From contig OY282559.1 of NCBI GenBank assembly GCA_958295665.1, positions 126,889,605-126,953,604 on the forward strand: DNA of 64,000 bases, in the 5' to 3' direction. The notes beneath the pieces are model-generated. The model did not search any database, was not told the DNA's origin, and worked only from the letters and a program-made list of their open reading frames with translations. This document shows positions 35,571 through 47,429 of the stretch, in pieces. Positions within the stretch are counted from its first letter, which is position 1; the number at the start of each line of letters is the position of its first letter. A program made the position numbers and the translations under genes. This stretch comes from Tipula vernalis. Taxonomy: Eukaryota; Arthropoda; Insecta; Diptera; Tipulidae.

Positions 35571-37499
35571 CTAACAAATTCTGGCTGGAATAGGTCAAAT
35601 CTGCAATGGCGCTTCGATTTCGACAAACGCTTCTCATCTAAATATTTTTGGAAACGTTCTGACTATATTCAACCTTTTATTGGTTTAATATTGAAAATAC
35701 GAATTTCTCGTGGCAATAAAAAGCTCCCTCCCGTGTACGTGCGGTTTGTACAACTAACAAACAATTGTCACTTTTTTTTGCTGATAAAATCAGCTAATTT
35801 TCATATCCAGAATAACATCATGTAATTCTACAGATGAATATGTATACGTAACTGACTTATTGCGATTTTGTCTCTGCCCCTCTCATACCAAAAAGAGCAA
35901 AACGAGGAAGTTTTATCGTTAAAAATATCAACAACAACAAAATATACACAATGTGCTAAAGCGAATGTAACCCACCCGCAACGTATTTATCATAATAAAG
36001 TATCATGTTTTTGCGACAGCACATAAAAATAGTAATAATGTTAATTTACAACCCAAGTAGCAACGTATACAAGCAGAATAGATCATATTACGATATACAA
36101 TTTCATTATAAAATGTTTATGTTCTAGGCTGGTCTGTAGCTTTGGTCGTTTCATGCAACACTATACAATTAACAATACACAATAAACAAAGGGTTTTTAT
36201 TTTCTGTTATCAATATAAAACACTTTGATATGTTTTATTTGTAAACGATTTTCCGAGCTTTTTCACTGTAGAACACAAACACAAATTCGTTTAAACATTT
36301 TTTTATATACTATTTATTATTAAATAGCTGAAAGCAATTTTGTCTAACAAAATAATGTTAAAAAAACGTTATTTTTTTACATTATTTATAAAAGCTCATT
36401 TTTTAAATTCAACTGCACAAAGCTTTCGGCTAAAAATTTATTTTTTTAATATTAATTAATTTTTTTTTTTTTTTTATGTAAAACTTTTTTGTCGTATATA
36501 CGAGTATGTGGAATATCTTTATCGTCTGATTTATATAGAGTGTTAAGCTTTTCAACTAGATACTTTGCATACATATAAGAATAATTAAAATACCGTTTTT
36601 ATAGTTTTTCACAAGTTTAACTTGGAAAATAATTTTTTTTTTTTTGTCGTTGAGTAACAGAAATATCTTGAATAGTTTTTTTTTCGGAAAATCGCACGAT
36701 ATAAATTATATTTAGTTTTTCTTTTTTGTTTAATTAGTTTAATATGCAAATTAGATTTAATTAGTATTAAGTGTTGAAGAAAATTCGAGTGTTAAACGCG
36801 TGATATCGGATAATTTAAAATGAATAATTAAAATAATTTATGACTTTGTTAGGTACTTACATTAATTTCTTTAACTTTTGTTTTATCTCAGCTAGACGGT
36901 GTAAATGGACTTAACGAGTTAATATCTAATTATTGGATATAATGTTCACATTAAATTAAAAGCTAATTTTGCTGTACTTGCCATTATTGCTGTCTAGAAA
37001 ACACGATTAAGATGAATTGATTAAAAATATGGAATTAGAGCTTTTTGAAAAATGCGTGAAATTACCACTAACTTTATTTGTACTAAAAATGTTTTTCCAT
37101 AAGAATGTAGCGCAAAGGCTATAGCTATTGATACTCAGGATATTTGATGGTTGAGTTTATAATGGTGAAAATCAATTTTTTGTATTGTTCCAAAATATGA
37201 CCTGTGCTAGCTGCGAAAGGGGCCCGGATCATTTATGAAATAGACCGAGGGCTGTAAAATCTAACTTGACAGAGAAATGGACTTTCAGTGTATGTAAATG
37301 GTGAAACCATAAAGGCCATGGTTATTTATCCCCACAAAAGCGTACTTTCCTAAAAATCAAAAACAAATACTTGGGAAACATTTAGCAAGTAATTCACGAG
37401 CCTTTTTTAAAACGTGAAATTTTTACTAAATCTAATGTATGTTGTTTCAAAAAAGCCAATCAAATTTAAATTGAAAAGATACCATTCAATTTAGAATAT
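35571..37499. other. No gene seen
   Basis: AT-rich with T runs (36453-36475, 36633-36646). No recognisable element. Confidence 0.4.
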
Positions 37500-37870
37500 A
37501 AAAGATCACTACAGGTTTGTAATCAAAGGTTAATGTTCAATAATTATATTACTAAACCACCTTCAGTACATTGTCCGAAAATAAGACTAATTACTAAACG
37601 TAAACCATGGTCCATAAGTTGACTTATGTAAATACTGGTGAATTTTTTTGGCGCTATGACGGAAATCAGCCCAAGATTAAATTGAACGGCTAACCTTTAA
37701 TGTTTGAAATTACTAAACCATCTTGGGTACCTTGTCCGGAAATGAAACTAACAAGAAAATGTAGACTATGCTCCATTCTTAACTTATGCAAATATTGGAG
37801 ATATTATCTTGAGGCTGTGAGGGCTACATACACCCAAAGTTTAAATTGAACGGCTAACGTAAAATATGTA
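37500..37870 (+). repeat. Two diverged tandem copies of an about 165-bp unit
   Basis: The blocks ATTACTAAACCACCTTCAG (37547) and ATTACTAAACCATCTTGGG (37710), each followed by a TTGTCCG-AAAT stretch and a CCAT...AACTTATG stretch, repeat in order. Both end near TTAAATTGAACGGCTAAC (37680 and 37842). Function unknown. Confidence 0.65.
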
Positions 37871-38134
37871 AATTTGGTGAAAAATACGTGAAATCACAAA
37901 TTAAACATATGGGACCGGAAGTCATGTTTTAATTTTGTGATTTTTATGTTTTGAATGTGTAGTACTGGGTAAAAACAAATTATTGTAGAACTGGATTTTT
38001 TGTTGTTGTTGCATAAGATACAGGTGGTCAAAAATTTGTAAATTTGGTAAAAATGGTGGTGCATTTATACAAATATAAAAAAAAGTATTTATCCGAAAAA
38101 ATGGAATGAACCGGGAAATAATATTTTAGATAAA

Positions 38135-38790
38135 ATGGAATTCGATTTTAATCTCGCTGTGAAATTAATACCTGAATTTGGTGGAGAATATAAAACTCAT
38201 TTGCATAAGGTCGTTCATTGTTGTATTAGGTTTTATGAAACTTTAACTAGTAAAGAGTTGAAACAAAATTTTCTTAAATTTATTCCACATAAATTAAATG
38301 GGCAAGCCTATTCCATGTATCGGTTTGGCACTTTCAAGGATTGGAATGAGCTGAAAAGTGCTTTAAATAATAATTTTAAAAATATTCGTGCAGTCGAATG
38401 CATTTCGAATTTGCCATTCAACTTGATTTAATTCAAGCTACTCAAAATAAAGACGAAACAGTTCAATCATTCACAAATAAAACTGAACCTTTACTATACG
38501 AGCTTAACGAAGCTTGTGAAGAAATTCAGGGTAAGCTCGTAGGAGAAGTTCAACAACTTAATATGAAAACAGCTCTTCGTTCTTTTCGTAACGGCCTTAG
38601 AGAACCAATAGGCTTGATTGTAAATGCGGGTGAATATAATACTTTAAAGGAAGCTATTTCCAAAGCTTTAGAGGAAGAAATTCACATTAATTCCAAAACT
38701 TTAATTCAGCCACAGTCTACAAATCAATTTAAACCTTAATTTAAAAAATGTTAGATTTGTCAAAAGAATGGACATGTAGCAGTTTGTCAG
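38135..38790 (+). pseudogene. gag relic with a stop inside the zinc knuckle
   Basis: The frame from ATG 38135 (MEFDFNLAVKLIPEFGGEYK) through 38431 shifts to the frame 38398-38739 (FELAIQLD-like remains, then TQNKDETVQSFTNKTEPLLY and EAISKALEEEIHIN). Together this is a typical gypsy capsid gag. The nucleocapsid knuckle C-X2-C-X4-H-X4-C follows at 38749-38787, with its second position changed to TAG. About 220 residues remain. Confidence 0.78.
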
Positions 38791-39082
38791 TTTGTTTTTC
38801 CACATCCTCATAATTCCCGTACAGTTGCACCCATACAACTGCCATCATCCTCAAATCATTCTTCTATATGATTAGTGTTTTGTGCTACAAGAAGAAAAAT
38901 TCCGATTCACGCACATTGCAAGGATATCCAAATGGTAATCATAATCCAACTAATGAAAATAAACTTGAGGCTCAGGAAAACTGTCAGGGTATCGTGGGTC
39001 AAAAAATCACTCCCTTCTGAGTACCATCCAAACATTAATCGAGTGTCCAACAATTACAAGTTGCCCAACGCTAAATAAAAAC

Positions 39083-39437
39083 CATATTACAGAAGACAAT
39101 ATTTACGTTAGTTTTAGTCTTGACATCGGAAAATCCAAACTTTTTAACTTCTTACTCGATACTGGAGCCGATGTAAGTATATTTAAACAATCTTGTGTTC
39201 ATGAGACGTTTATACATTACCCGATTCTGAAATGTCAGATAAGAGGAGTCACAAGTGGAATTGATGAATCCTTAGGATTATTACCATCGAAAATCATTTT
39301 CACTGATACATTCAGCATTCCGCATAAATTTCAAATCGTAACAGACGATTTTCCAATTCCGTGCAGTGGAATTCTTTGTAAAGATTTCTTAACTTACTGG
39401 CAATGTAAAATTGATTTTGAAAACCTTTCTTTGGAAA
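39083..39437 (+). pseudogene. Aspartic protease of the second gypsy element
   Basis: Open frame without its own ATG, reading IYVSFSLDIGKSKLFNFLLD then TGADVSIFKQ (active-site Asp near 39158), later DFPIPCSGILCKDFLTYWQC. This is a full-size retropepsin domain. It ends at the foldback insertion, and the pol frame can be picked up again at 41878 on the other side. Confidence 0.8.
39428..39437 (+). repeat. Foldback-like element target duplication TCTTTGGAAA, left copy
   Basis: The same 10-mer stands at 41878-41887. Taking one copy away restores the pol reading frame across the site, which supports this as the true target duplication (9-10 bp). Confidence 0.72.
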
Positions 39438-41877
39438 ATACTGTTAAAGTTAGCCGAAAGTTGCCAGCCGAAAGTGAAAAGTCGATATTGCAGATTGTGC
39501 TAGTCCAACCGAAAGTAAAAAAAAAATGGTAATGCAGATTGTCTAATCTCAGCCGAAAGTAAAAAGTCGACAATGCAGATTATGATATAACATTCCAGGC
39601 GAAAATAAAAAATTTAGTAGTTATCAGCCGAAAGTAAATAGGATACATAGATTTAAATAAAAAAATTTATAAATAAATTTACGTGTAAAACTTTGCTTCG
39701 TAGAAAATATCGGAAAATCAGAAGAATATACAAAATTGGAATAAAATCAGCCTCTAGAGTATATATCTGAAGCTGAATCGTTTTTATGTGATTTGTCAAT
39801 ATCTATCGAATGAAAAAATTCTGTTCAAGTTTCCCGTGGGAAATCTCGGAAGATTCGATTTTTCAAAAATTATTAGCAAATTTGTATGAAATCAGCCTCT
39901 AGAGTGTTATGCCTGGAGATGGATTCAATAGATGTGATTACTCAATAGCTATCACAGGAAAAAAATTCTGTTCAAGTTTCCCGTAGGAAATCTCGGAAAA
40001 TTCGATTTTCCAAAAATTATTAGAAAATTTGTTAAAAATCAGCCTCTAGAGTGTTATATCTGGAGATAGATTGCATTGATTTGATTTGTCAATAGCTATC
40101 GTCAGAAAAAAATTCAGTTCATGTTTCCCGTGCGAAATCTCGGAAAATTCGATTTTCCAAAATTTTAAATCCCAAAATTTCCCACGGGAAACTTGCAAAT
40201 GCAATCCATCTCCAGACATAACACTCTAGAGGCTGATATTATACAAATTTTCTAATAATTTTTGGAAAATCGAATTTTCCGAGATTTCCCAGGGGAAAAT
40301 TGAACTGAACTTTTTTCCTGCGAAAGCTATTGATAAGTCACATCAATGCAATCGATCTCCAGACATAACACTCTAGAGGCTGATTTTATTTATCCATTTC
40401 TTACTTTCGGCTGGAAAGCTTTTTGCATTTTCCGAGATTTCCCACATGAAACTTGAACTGAATTTTTTTCCTGCAATAGCTACGGACAAATCACATCAAT
40501 GCAATCCATCTCCAAACATAACACTCTAGAGGCTGATTTTATACAAATTTTCTAATAATTTTTGGAAAATTGAATTTTCCGAGATTTCCCACGGGAAACT
40601 TGAACTGAATTTTTTTCCTGCGAAAGCTATTGATAAGTCACATCAATGCAATCTATCTCCAGACATAACACTCTAGAGGCTGATTTTATTTATCCATTTC
40701 TTACTTTCGGCTGGAAAGTTTTTTGAATTTTCAGAGATTTCCCACCGGAAACTTGAACTGAATTTTTTTCCTGCGATAGCTACGGGCAAATCACATCAAT
40801 ACAATCCATCTCCAAACATAACACTCTAGAGGTTGATTTTATACTAATTTTCTAATAATTTTTGGAAAATCGAATTTTCCGAGATTTCCCACCGGAAACT
40901 TGAACTGAATTTTTTTCCTGCGATAGCTACGGACAAATCACATCAATGCAATCCATCTCCAGACATAACACCCTAGAGGCTGATTTTATACAAATTTTCT
41001 AATAATTTTTGGAAAATCGAATTTTCCGAGATTTCCCACGGGAAACTTGAACTGAATTTTTTTCCTGCGATAGCTATTAGCAAATAACATTAATGCAACA
41101 CATCTCCAGACATAACACTCTGGAGGCTGATTTTATTTATCCATTTCTTACTTTCGGCTGGAAACTTTTTTGAATTTTCCGAGATTTCCCACGGGAAACT
41201 TGAACTGAATTTTTTTCCTGCGATAGCTACGGACAAATCACATCAATGCAATCCATCTCCAGACATAACACTCTAGAGGCTGATTTTATACAAATTTTCT
41301 AATAATTTTTGGAAAATCGAATTTTCCGAGATTTCCCACGGGAAACTTAAACTGAATTTTTTTCCTGCGAAAGCTATTGATAAGTCACATCAATGCAATT
41401 CATCTCCAGACATAGCACTTTAGAGGCTGATTTTATTCATCCATTTCTTACTTTCGGCTGGAAAGTTTTTAGAATTTTCCGAGATTTCCCACGGGAAACT
41501 TGAACTAAATTTTTTTCCTGCGATAGCTATGAACAAATCACATCAATGCAATCCTTTTTCAGACATGACACTCTAGAGGCTGATTTTATTTATCCATTTC
41601 TTACTTTTGGCAAGAAACTTTTTTGAATTTTCCGAGATTTCCCACTGGAAACTTGAACTGAATTTTTTTTCCTGCGATAGCTACGGACAAATCACATCAA
41701 TACAATCCATCTCCAGACATACGAGTAACACTCTAGAGGCTGATTTTGTACAAATTTTCTAATAATTTTTAGAAAATCGAATTTTCCGAGATTTCCCACG
41801 GGAAACTTGAACTAAATTTTTTTCCTGCGATAGCTATTTCACTTTCGGCTGGAAACTTTCGGCTAACTTTAACAGGG
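39438..41877. mobile_element. Foldback-like (FB-type) element built of tandem repeats in opposite orientations
   Basis: 2440 bp without coding sequence. The outer ends are inverted: CTGTTAAAGTTAGCCGAAAG (39441) against the reverse complement at 41855-41874, and the match runs on through the next CAGCCGAAAGTGAAA. Inside, an about 150-bp unit marked by ATCAGCCTCTAGAG appears three times in forward orientation (39749, 39891, 40038). After a switch at about 40170 it appears about eleven times reversed (CTCTAGAGGCTGAT, 40225-41735). In the reversed arm two unit types partly alternate: one with CTAATAATTTTTGGAAAATC, one with TTTCTTACTTTCGGCTGGAAA, the latter echoing the termini. Long repeat-built inverted arms are the hallmark of foldback elements. 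Confidence 0.82.
40185..41850 (-). repeat. Right-arm tandem array, about 150-bp units of two types
   Basis: About eleven copies with CTCTAGAGGCTGAT spaced 139-165 bases apart. Copies are about 90% alike by eye (TTTCCCACGGGAAACTTGAACTGAA, CCTGCGATAGCTACGGACAAA). The left arm has only about three copies, so the arms are very unequal, as is usual when repeat number drifts. Confidence 0.88.
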
Positions 41878-43253
41878 TCTTTGGAAATACCATGGGAATC
41901 ATCATCAATTTCACTAGATTTAATAACATCTTCAAACAAAATAATTATTCCTTCAAGAAGTGAACGAATTACTACTCTTATGTGCAACAATGTTGAAAAT
42001 AATACAGAATACCTGTGTCTTTCTAAAGAGATAGTGCCAGGCGTGTTTGTGGGAAATACAATTGTTGAACCTCATAACCAAGCAATTACATTTAACTTGA
42101 TAAATAGTAACGAGGAGTCTGTTGAAATTTCATGCAATGACTTAATTTTCGATAAACTTACACATTATAATATATATTCGCTAAAATCCTGGTCAAATAC
42201 AAACACAAATCTTTTACAAATTCTTGAGTCTTCCGTCGCTTTATTACATCTAAACGAAGAAGAACGTAAATCAATTAAGCAAATCATTAGAGATTATAAT
42301 GACGTTTTTCATTTGGATGGCGATGAATTGACAGCTGCTCATGGAATTAAACATAGTATTCCGACTACATCCGACTGTGTTCCAAATTTATCAAAAATCA
42401 TACCGTATGCCTGATGCAATTAAAAGTGAAATCAACCAGCAAGTAAATGAGATGCTAATACAAAACATAATTGAACCCAATACTAGCCCATGGAAATTTC
42501 CTCTTTCGGCTGTTCCGAAGAAGTCTACTGATGGTTCACGTAAATAGCGCATTGTGGCTGACTTCAGACGCTTAAACGATATAACATTAGACCGTGTATT
42601 TCCTCTTCCCAACATTGTTGAAATTTTGGATCAGTTGGGTAAAGTATCGTACTTCAGTACACTGGATATGAACCAATGGCTATCACCAAGTTCTTCTTGA
42701 TGAAGATGCCAAACCAAAGACCGCTTTTAATACAAGTTTTGGACATTTTCATTTCAATCGCATGCCGTTTGATTTAAAGGGAGCTCCAGCTACATTCCAA
42801 AATTTGATGAATACACTTCTTTCCGGTCTCAATGGTCTAAAGTGCCAACACTTAAATGAACATAACAAAAGGCTTAAGGAGATCTGATTCTTGATTGTCT
42901 TCGAAAATACAATTTAAAATTAAACCTAGTGAAGTGCCAGTTTCTACGGCACATACTTAGGACATATAGTTGGACCCGATGGTGTGAAACCTGACTCAGA
43001 GAAGGTTAGCGCTATCGTGAACTATCATGAACCTAAGAACCAACGTGACGTAAGAGCATTCCTTGGATTCGTGGGATATTATAGACGCTTTGTGAAAAAT
43101 TTCTCTAACATCACTTTACCACTAACTGCTCTACTGAAGAAGGACACACCATTCTTTTGGTCTCCATTTTGTGATGAAGCCTTTAAAACACTTAAATCAA
43201 TAATAATTAAACCGCCAATTTTAAAATTTTCTATCTCGACAACACCTTTATAA
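41878..43253 (+). pseudogene. Reverse transcriptase of the second gypsy element
   Basis: The frame 41881-42414 is the linker to RT (SLEIPWESSSISLDLITSSN; IKHSIPTTSD). After a frameshift, 42411-42547 carries EINQQVNEMLIQNIIEPNTS PWKF, and beyond a TAG RIVADFRRLNDIT (42549), FSTLDMN (42655) and YHQVLLDEDAKPKTAFNTSF (about 42680), FNRMPFDLKGAPATFQNLMN (42755). The YxDD active-site block that should follow near 42840 is deleted. Thumb motifs return at 42930-43253 (LGHIVGPDGVKPDSEKV; VRAFLGFVGYYRRFVKNFSN). Dead by deletion and frameshifts. Confidence 0.85.
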
Positions 43254-43624
43254 GAACAACAGACGCAAGCGATTTAGCTATCGGATCAGTTCTTTCTCAG
43301 ATTTTTGAAGCCGGTGAACTCCCTATTGCTTTTGCTAGCCACACTCTTTCCAAAGCAGGGAGAAATTATTCTGTAATAAAAAAGGAGCTTTTGGCAGTTG
43401 TTTGGTCCATTAAGCATTTTCGAGATTATGTATACGGTAGGAAATTCAAATTACTTAGTGATCATAAACCTTTAGTTTGGTTATTTGGCATGTCAAACCT
43501 ATCTTCGCGTTTAATGCGATGGCGCTTAGAGCTTGAAGAGTTTGACTTCGAAATCGCATATAAACCGGGAGCACTAAATAAGGTCGCAGACACACTTAGT
43601 CGTATTTCAATCGACAATTCGTAA
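43254..43624 (+). pseudogene. RNase H of the second gypsy element
   Basis: After a frameshift near 43250 the start RTTDASDLAIGSVLSQIFEA is at 43255-43314, with the catalytic Asp. Then IAFASHTLSKAGRNYSVIKK and ELLAVVW follow (about 43326-43400), with the Glu. The open frame 43391-43624 ends with KLLSDHKPLVWLF and YKPGALNKVADTLSRI. All four catalytic positions can be found, but not in one frame. It ends with a TAA; no integrase follows. Confidence 0.84.
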
Positions 43625-44008
43625 CTTCTACAAAAGATTTCTTCAAATATTTCTGATTCTTCTAACATCGATAAATCTACCACTATTAATTCTTCAGATA
43701 ATCAGAAATCAAATTCAAATTCATCTTATTCTTAACGAATTAATGCAGTTACACGTTCACAAACTAAAGTTAAAGATAGAAATTCCTCAAATACTCAAGA
43801 TAATTCGCCTCATAGTAGCTCAATGTGTAATGCCTTAAAGGTCGAACATTTTTTTGATTACTATACTTTATTTTACTTGAGTAAAAAAAATGTAAAATTC
43901 AGAATAAAATGTAACAAATGTACAAAGGAGTTCCCCAAGAAATAAATGGGACTAGCGTACATTCCGAAATTTATTACACACAATATTCAATCTGGCCCAA
44001 AATTCGTA
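43625..44008. other. Tail of the second gypsy element, unassigned
   Basis: Ser/Asn-rich translation at 43640-43830 may be the end of the polyprotein before integrase, but no motif is present. Nothing else recognised. Confidence 0.35.
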
Positions 44009-44280
44009 ACTAAGTGGCCACATAAATACCATATTTGGTTTAGTACTTGGGAACCCTCTCTAGCTAAAAAATATAACAATTTCTAAAAATCTAGATTACA
44101 AGTTACTTAGGACAGATAAGGAATACATTTTTAAAAAAATTAAGTTTCATATAAACTTATATTTATGAGCGCAACACATCTATCCTAAGTGACTTATCGT
44201 CTAGATTAGCGAAAGTTGTTATATTTTATCGTTAGAGGTGATGCTAAATTACATATGAATATATGTGGCCACTTGGCTAC
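44009..44280. mobile_element. Hairpin (MITE-like) element
   Basis: Outer AAGTGGCCACATAAATA (44012) and the reverse complement of ATATATGTGGCCACTTGG (about 44257-44274) face each other. Nearer the centre, AATCTAGATTACAAGTTACTTAGGA (44090-44114) pairs with TCCTAAGTGACTTATCGTCTAGATT (44183-44207). Related sequence (TTATCGTCTAGATTTTTGGAGTTG and AAAGTGGCCATACC) occurs at 55860-56040, so this is a family. Ends and target duplication are not certain. Confidence 0.55.
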
Positions 44281-44359
44281 CAACACATCTTTGGGTCATA
44301 ATGATGTATTTTCATTCGTTTTCTCCACAATTATTCGAAATGCAACTTATTTCGACTAT

Positions 44360-44892
44360 TTAATATAATTGTGTTTGGACAGCTTCTTTCAGCTTACTAG
44401 TGACAACTACAGAGTATATTTCGACTTATTCTGTGGTTTGAATCTGTGCTCATCAAATAAATATTGTGATGGTGACACCTAGATTCTAATAGAACAAGTT
44501 AAATTAATAGATCAATATTTTATTGTACTAAAATGGATTTTTCCATGATAAAATTGTTTTAAATGTTTCTACACTATTCTTACTGGAAAAGTCATAAACT
44601 TTCTAGAAGTTTGGTTTTTGTATATATAAAGGCGAACGAGATCGAAATGAATTATTAGTATTTGGTAAGCGATAGTATGAAGATTAAAAAGGAATTAAAA
44701 AGTGAATTAGCGAGATTTAAAAAGTAAAACTGTGCAAACATTTATATAAAGCGATTTTGAGAATTATTGTAAATTGTGTTAAATTAATTTTTGGTCTTAA
44801 ATAAATAAATTCATTTGTGTTAAACTGAAGTGTTTTGTTTTAAGCATAGTCCAGTGATACGAACCTTGATTGACAAGACAAAAACGTAACAA
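44360..44892 (+). promoter_or_regulatory. LTR-like segment (TATA box, AATAAA, ...AACA end)
   Basis: TATATAAAGG (44623-44632) is followed by GCGAACGAGATCG and, 170 bases on, AATAAATAAA (44802). It then ends near GACAAGACAAAAACGTAACA (44892). This is the arrangement of promoter and polyadenylation signal in insect gypsy LTRs. A beginning such as TGTTATATT at 44217 would give TGTTA...TAACA ends. No second copy was found upstream of 38100, so it is a candidate only. Confidence 0.35.
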
Positions 44893-45390
44893 TATATACC
44901 ACATATATTAGTACAGGCACTACTTTGTACTAAGCAATTATCTTGGACACCTTAGTACAACATTCAAACTAGTTCACCACCATCTATTGTCGTTATCAGA
45001 AAGTTATGTTTTGACTGATTTTAACTTTTATTTCAGTGCGCTGTTGCACGAACGCAAAAATTCAACCAATATTTTTATGTTTATCGTCTCAAAAATATAT
45101 AGTTATATTTTTTGGTTAAAGAGGATCCCCGACTAATTGCTTTTGGGCAAGATTTCCAAATGTTTTAAAATAACATTTTGTATAAAATTACGTTTTGGGG
45201 CGAAACACACCCGTTCTAAGTCCCATTGTAATGATTAGAATTTTTTAACTCGAGATGAAAGCTAATAAATGTCCTACATTGGTTGGAAAATTGGGAAAAG
45301 GCTGAGGAGGCAAAGAGCAACGTGGACCCGAACATAAATTTAAAAAGTTGGGGTCGCATTCTTAGGCAACCAAAGAAAGTAAGGTTGCAG

Positions 45391-45391
<1 letters not shown>
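44893..45391. other. No gene seen
   Basis: AT-rich. A short frame at 45283-45390 before the (TA)n has a more coding-like composition (ENWEKAEEAKSNVDPNINLK) but is too short to place. Confidence 0.35.

Positions 45392-45476
<85 letters not shown>
45392..45476. repeat. (TA)n microsatellite, about 42 units
   Basis: Uninterrupted TA dinucleotides over 85 bases. The open frame through it is an artefact of the repeat. Confidence 0.95.
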
Positions 45477-45478
<2 letters not shown>

Positions 45479-45686
45479 GTGGATTTAATAATTCAGCTAA
45501 ACGGGTTGTATCCCAAGCGTTATAGGATGTTGATTGGTCACTTCGTCGTTCTTGAATAGGGCTATTCTTTTGTGGCTCCTTGATCTTATTACAAATCTTA
45601 TAATTACTATGTAACTATGGTAATTATGATGATAGTGTCCATGACATTATTTATCTGATGGTATGTTGATAACTTCGGGAGTTGTC

Positions 45687-46830
45687 CTATGTTGCTAATA
45701 TGTAGATCATGTAGGTATTCCAGATCCCTTGTTCTGTAATATTTGTTTGCAATACTGGTGGTAGTATTAGAGATGTTCTTATTTCATTGTTTGTGAAGAT
45801 ACATCCTTTTATCTCTACTGATTCGTTTTGGTATTGAACCAAATAGATGCCTTCTAGATTTTTGACTAAATTTTTGTATGTTATTGCGCTATGAAAGTTA
45901 TTTAGGAAGATAGTGTTGTCAGTTATGGGTTCTATTAATTCCTTTTCATTAAATGTAAATTCACACCCGGCACCCAATCCCTTCAATAGTTAGATAATAC
46001 AATGGTTTTCTTTCAATTCTTGTAGTTGGCCGAGGTCACAATTAATAGTTTCTCTCCTGGTTTGGCATTTATAAATAATCCCATATATGTTTTGTTATTT
46101 TATCAGGATTTGATTGTGTACCAAATGGATTTGTTTGGTATTTTTTATTGTAGATTTTAGTTTGATGTGATGGAATTCTTCTTTGCTGGTTTTGGGGATT
46201 AATATGACGTATAGAATCGTTGAGTTTTTTATGATCATTGCAGGTTCGGCATATTCGATGGATTCGATTTCGTTATAGTATAAGCGTAGGGTAAGGTGTC
46301 GATTTCTATCACTAGACGTGCAATTTCGTCTGTGTCTAATAAGTTGGAATTTATTATGCCACCTTTAGCAAGTTCCTTAGCATTTACAATTTCTTTTTAG
46401 GCGGTTCAACATCATTTGTTGAAAAACCTTGTTTGTATGGTCATCCAGATGTAGCAATATTTCGTTATGCTGATCGAGGAGCTTTTGAATCTTATTCTTT
46501 ATGACAGTGTTGCGTCTGTATGTAGAGTCGGCGATCCACTTCCAAGCAGAGCCAAACCAGTTGATTGCTCGTTTCGCCCTCGAAGGCTGACCTTGAAGTT
46601 CTTCCAGTAATTTTCCTGTTTCATTGATTTGGTATGTTAGTTGGGATTTCATGATGTTTGTTGAATCGATTCCTTTTAATTCCGATTTGATGTTTGCCAA
46701 TATTTCCACATAATGCTCCAGGTCAATCTGATGTATAATCTTGAAGTTTCCGCTTATTATATTTCCATTTACTTGTTTTACAGACACTATTGGAGTGTCA
46801 TACTTGTGTATGCTCAAATATGTCGTTATT
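45687..46830 (-). pseudogene. Env-like glycoprotein relic of the errantivirus-like element
   Basis: The frame 46817-46377 (146 codons) has the layout of the insect errantivirus/baculovirus-F type envelope protein: a short ectodomain part, a basic furin-type cleavage site near its middle (about codons 80-83), and a coiled-coil-like heptad region after it. A frameshifted gap follows, then 45986-45687 continues what looks like the ectodomain and approaches the end. Stops between the frames and loss of the start make it non-functional. The family call rests on layout and context next to pol. Confidence 0.62.
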
Positions 46831-47424
46831 GTCCATAGACATGAGCTCGAAAGATATACGTATAAAGTGATTTAAGTTGGTGAGTTTTTGATATGAGTTT
46901 TATGAATTCTTTTTCCCAAGAGTGTGGTCGCGGTGACTCTATTATCCTTCGCCACGATTTCTTTTCGAAATTTAGGTTTAGTTTTTTTCTGAATTTGTTT
47001 AACAGCTGTGTATATTGGTTCTCCAACTTCGTATATTCTTCGCACGTTCTTTTCAAGTTCTCTCTTTGTAATTTAAGCTTCTGATCCTTTGTATTACATT
47101 TTCATTTTCTTTTTCCTTGAAGTTTAATAAATTTTGATAATTGACCCGTTGTGTTCGTCCAAAAAATATGTCACTAGACTTCCTTCCCATAACAGAGTGT
47201 ATTGAGTTGTTGTTCCTATCGACCGCTATATTGACCAATTCTTTAGTCGTGAAATCCTTGTATTTATTTTGCAGAGGAGTAAACCCTTTCCAATGTTCCG
47301 CTGATGACAGTAGCGATTTTAGATGTTGGAATGCCTTCAACTCGACGTCAGTTAAGCTTATGTTTACTTTCTTTGACTGGCTAGCTTTCATTTGTGCGTT
47401 CTCCCCCCTCGCAAGATTTGTCAA
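46826..47424 (-). pseudogene. RT thumb joined to integrase end by deletion; start of env
   Basis: The frame 47424-47053 begins as the RT connection region (LSDVEL-like block with LKAFQHLKSLL). It then, at about codon 45, becomes the C-terminal part of an integrase core (the region with an FGR block after a SIHSV patch). So about 1.5 kb of RNase H and integrase is missing in an otherwise open frame. The next frame, 47056-46826, is Lys-rich and probably links into env. Confidence 0.65.
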
Positions 47425-47429
47425 AGGTT

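Larger units (their letters stand above)
38100..43900 (+). mobile_element. Second Ty3/gypsy element, relic, interrupted by a foldback-like insert
   Basis: Plus-strand gag, zinc knuckle, protease, RT and RNase H occur in the gypsy order at 38135-39437 and 41878-43624. They are separated by a 2.44-kb foldback-like element. No integrase follows RNase H, and no matching pair of LTRs was found. The segment 44360-44892 has LTR-like signals, but an upstream copy was not seen. Frameshifts, stops and a deletion that removes the RT active site make it dead. Confidence 0.82.

Noticed and set aside
39750..41800. CRISPR-like repeats
   Set aside because: Units are about 150 bp, contiguous, diverged and palindromically arranged, in a eukaryotic genome; there are no short spacers and no cas genes.
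44217..44892. Firm 3' LTR of the second gypsy element
   Set aside because: Promoter and polyadenylation signals are present, but no matching copy was found before 38100 and the proposed start overlaps a hairpin element; kept only as a low-confidence candidate.
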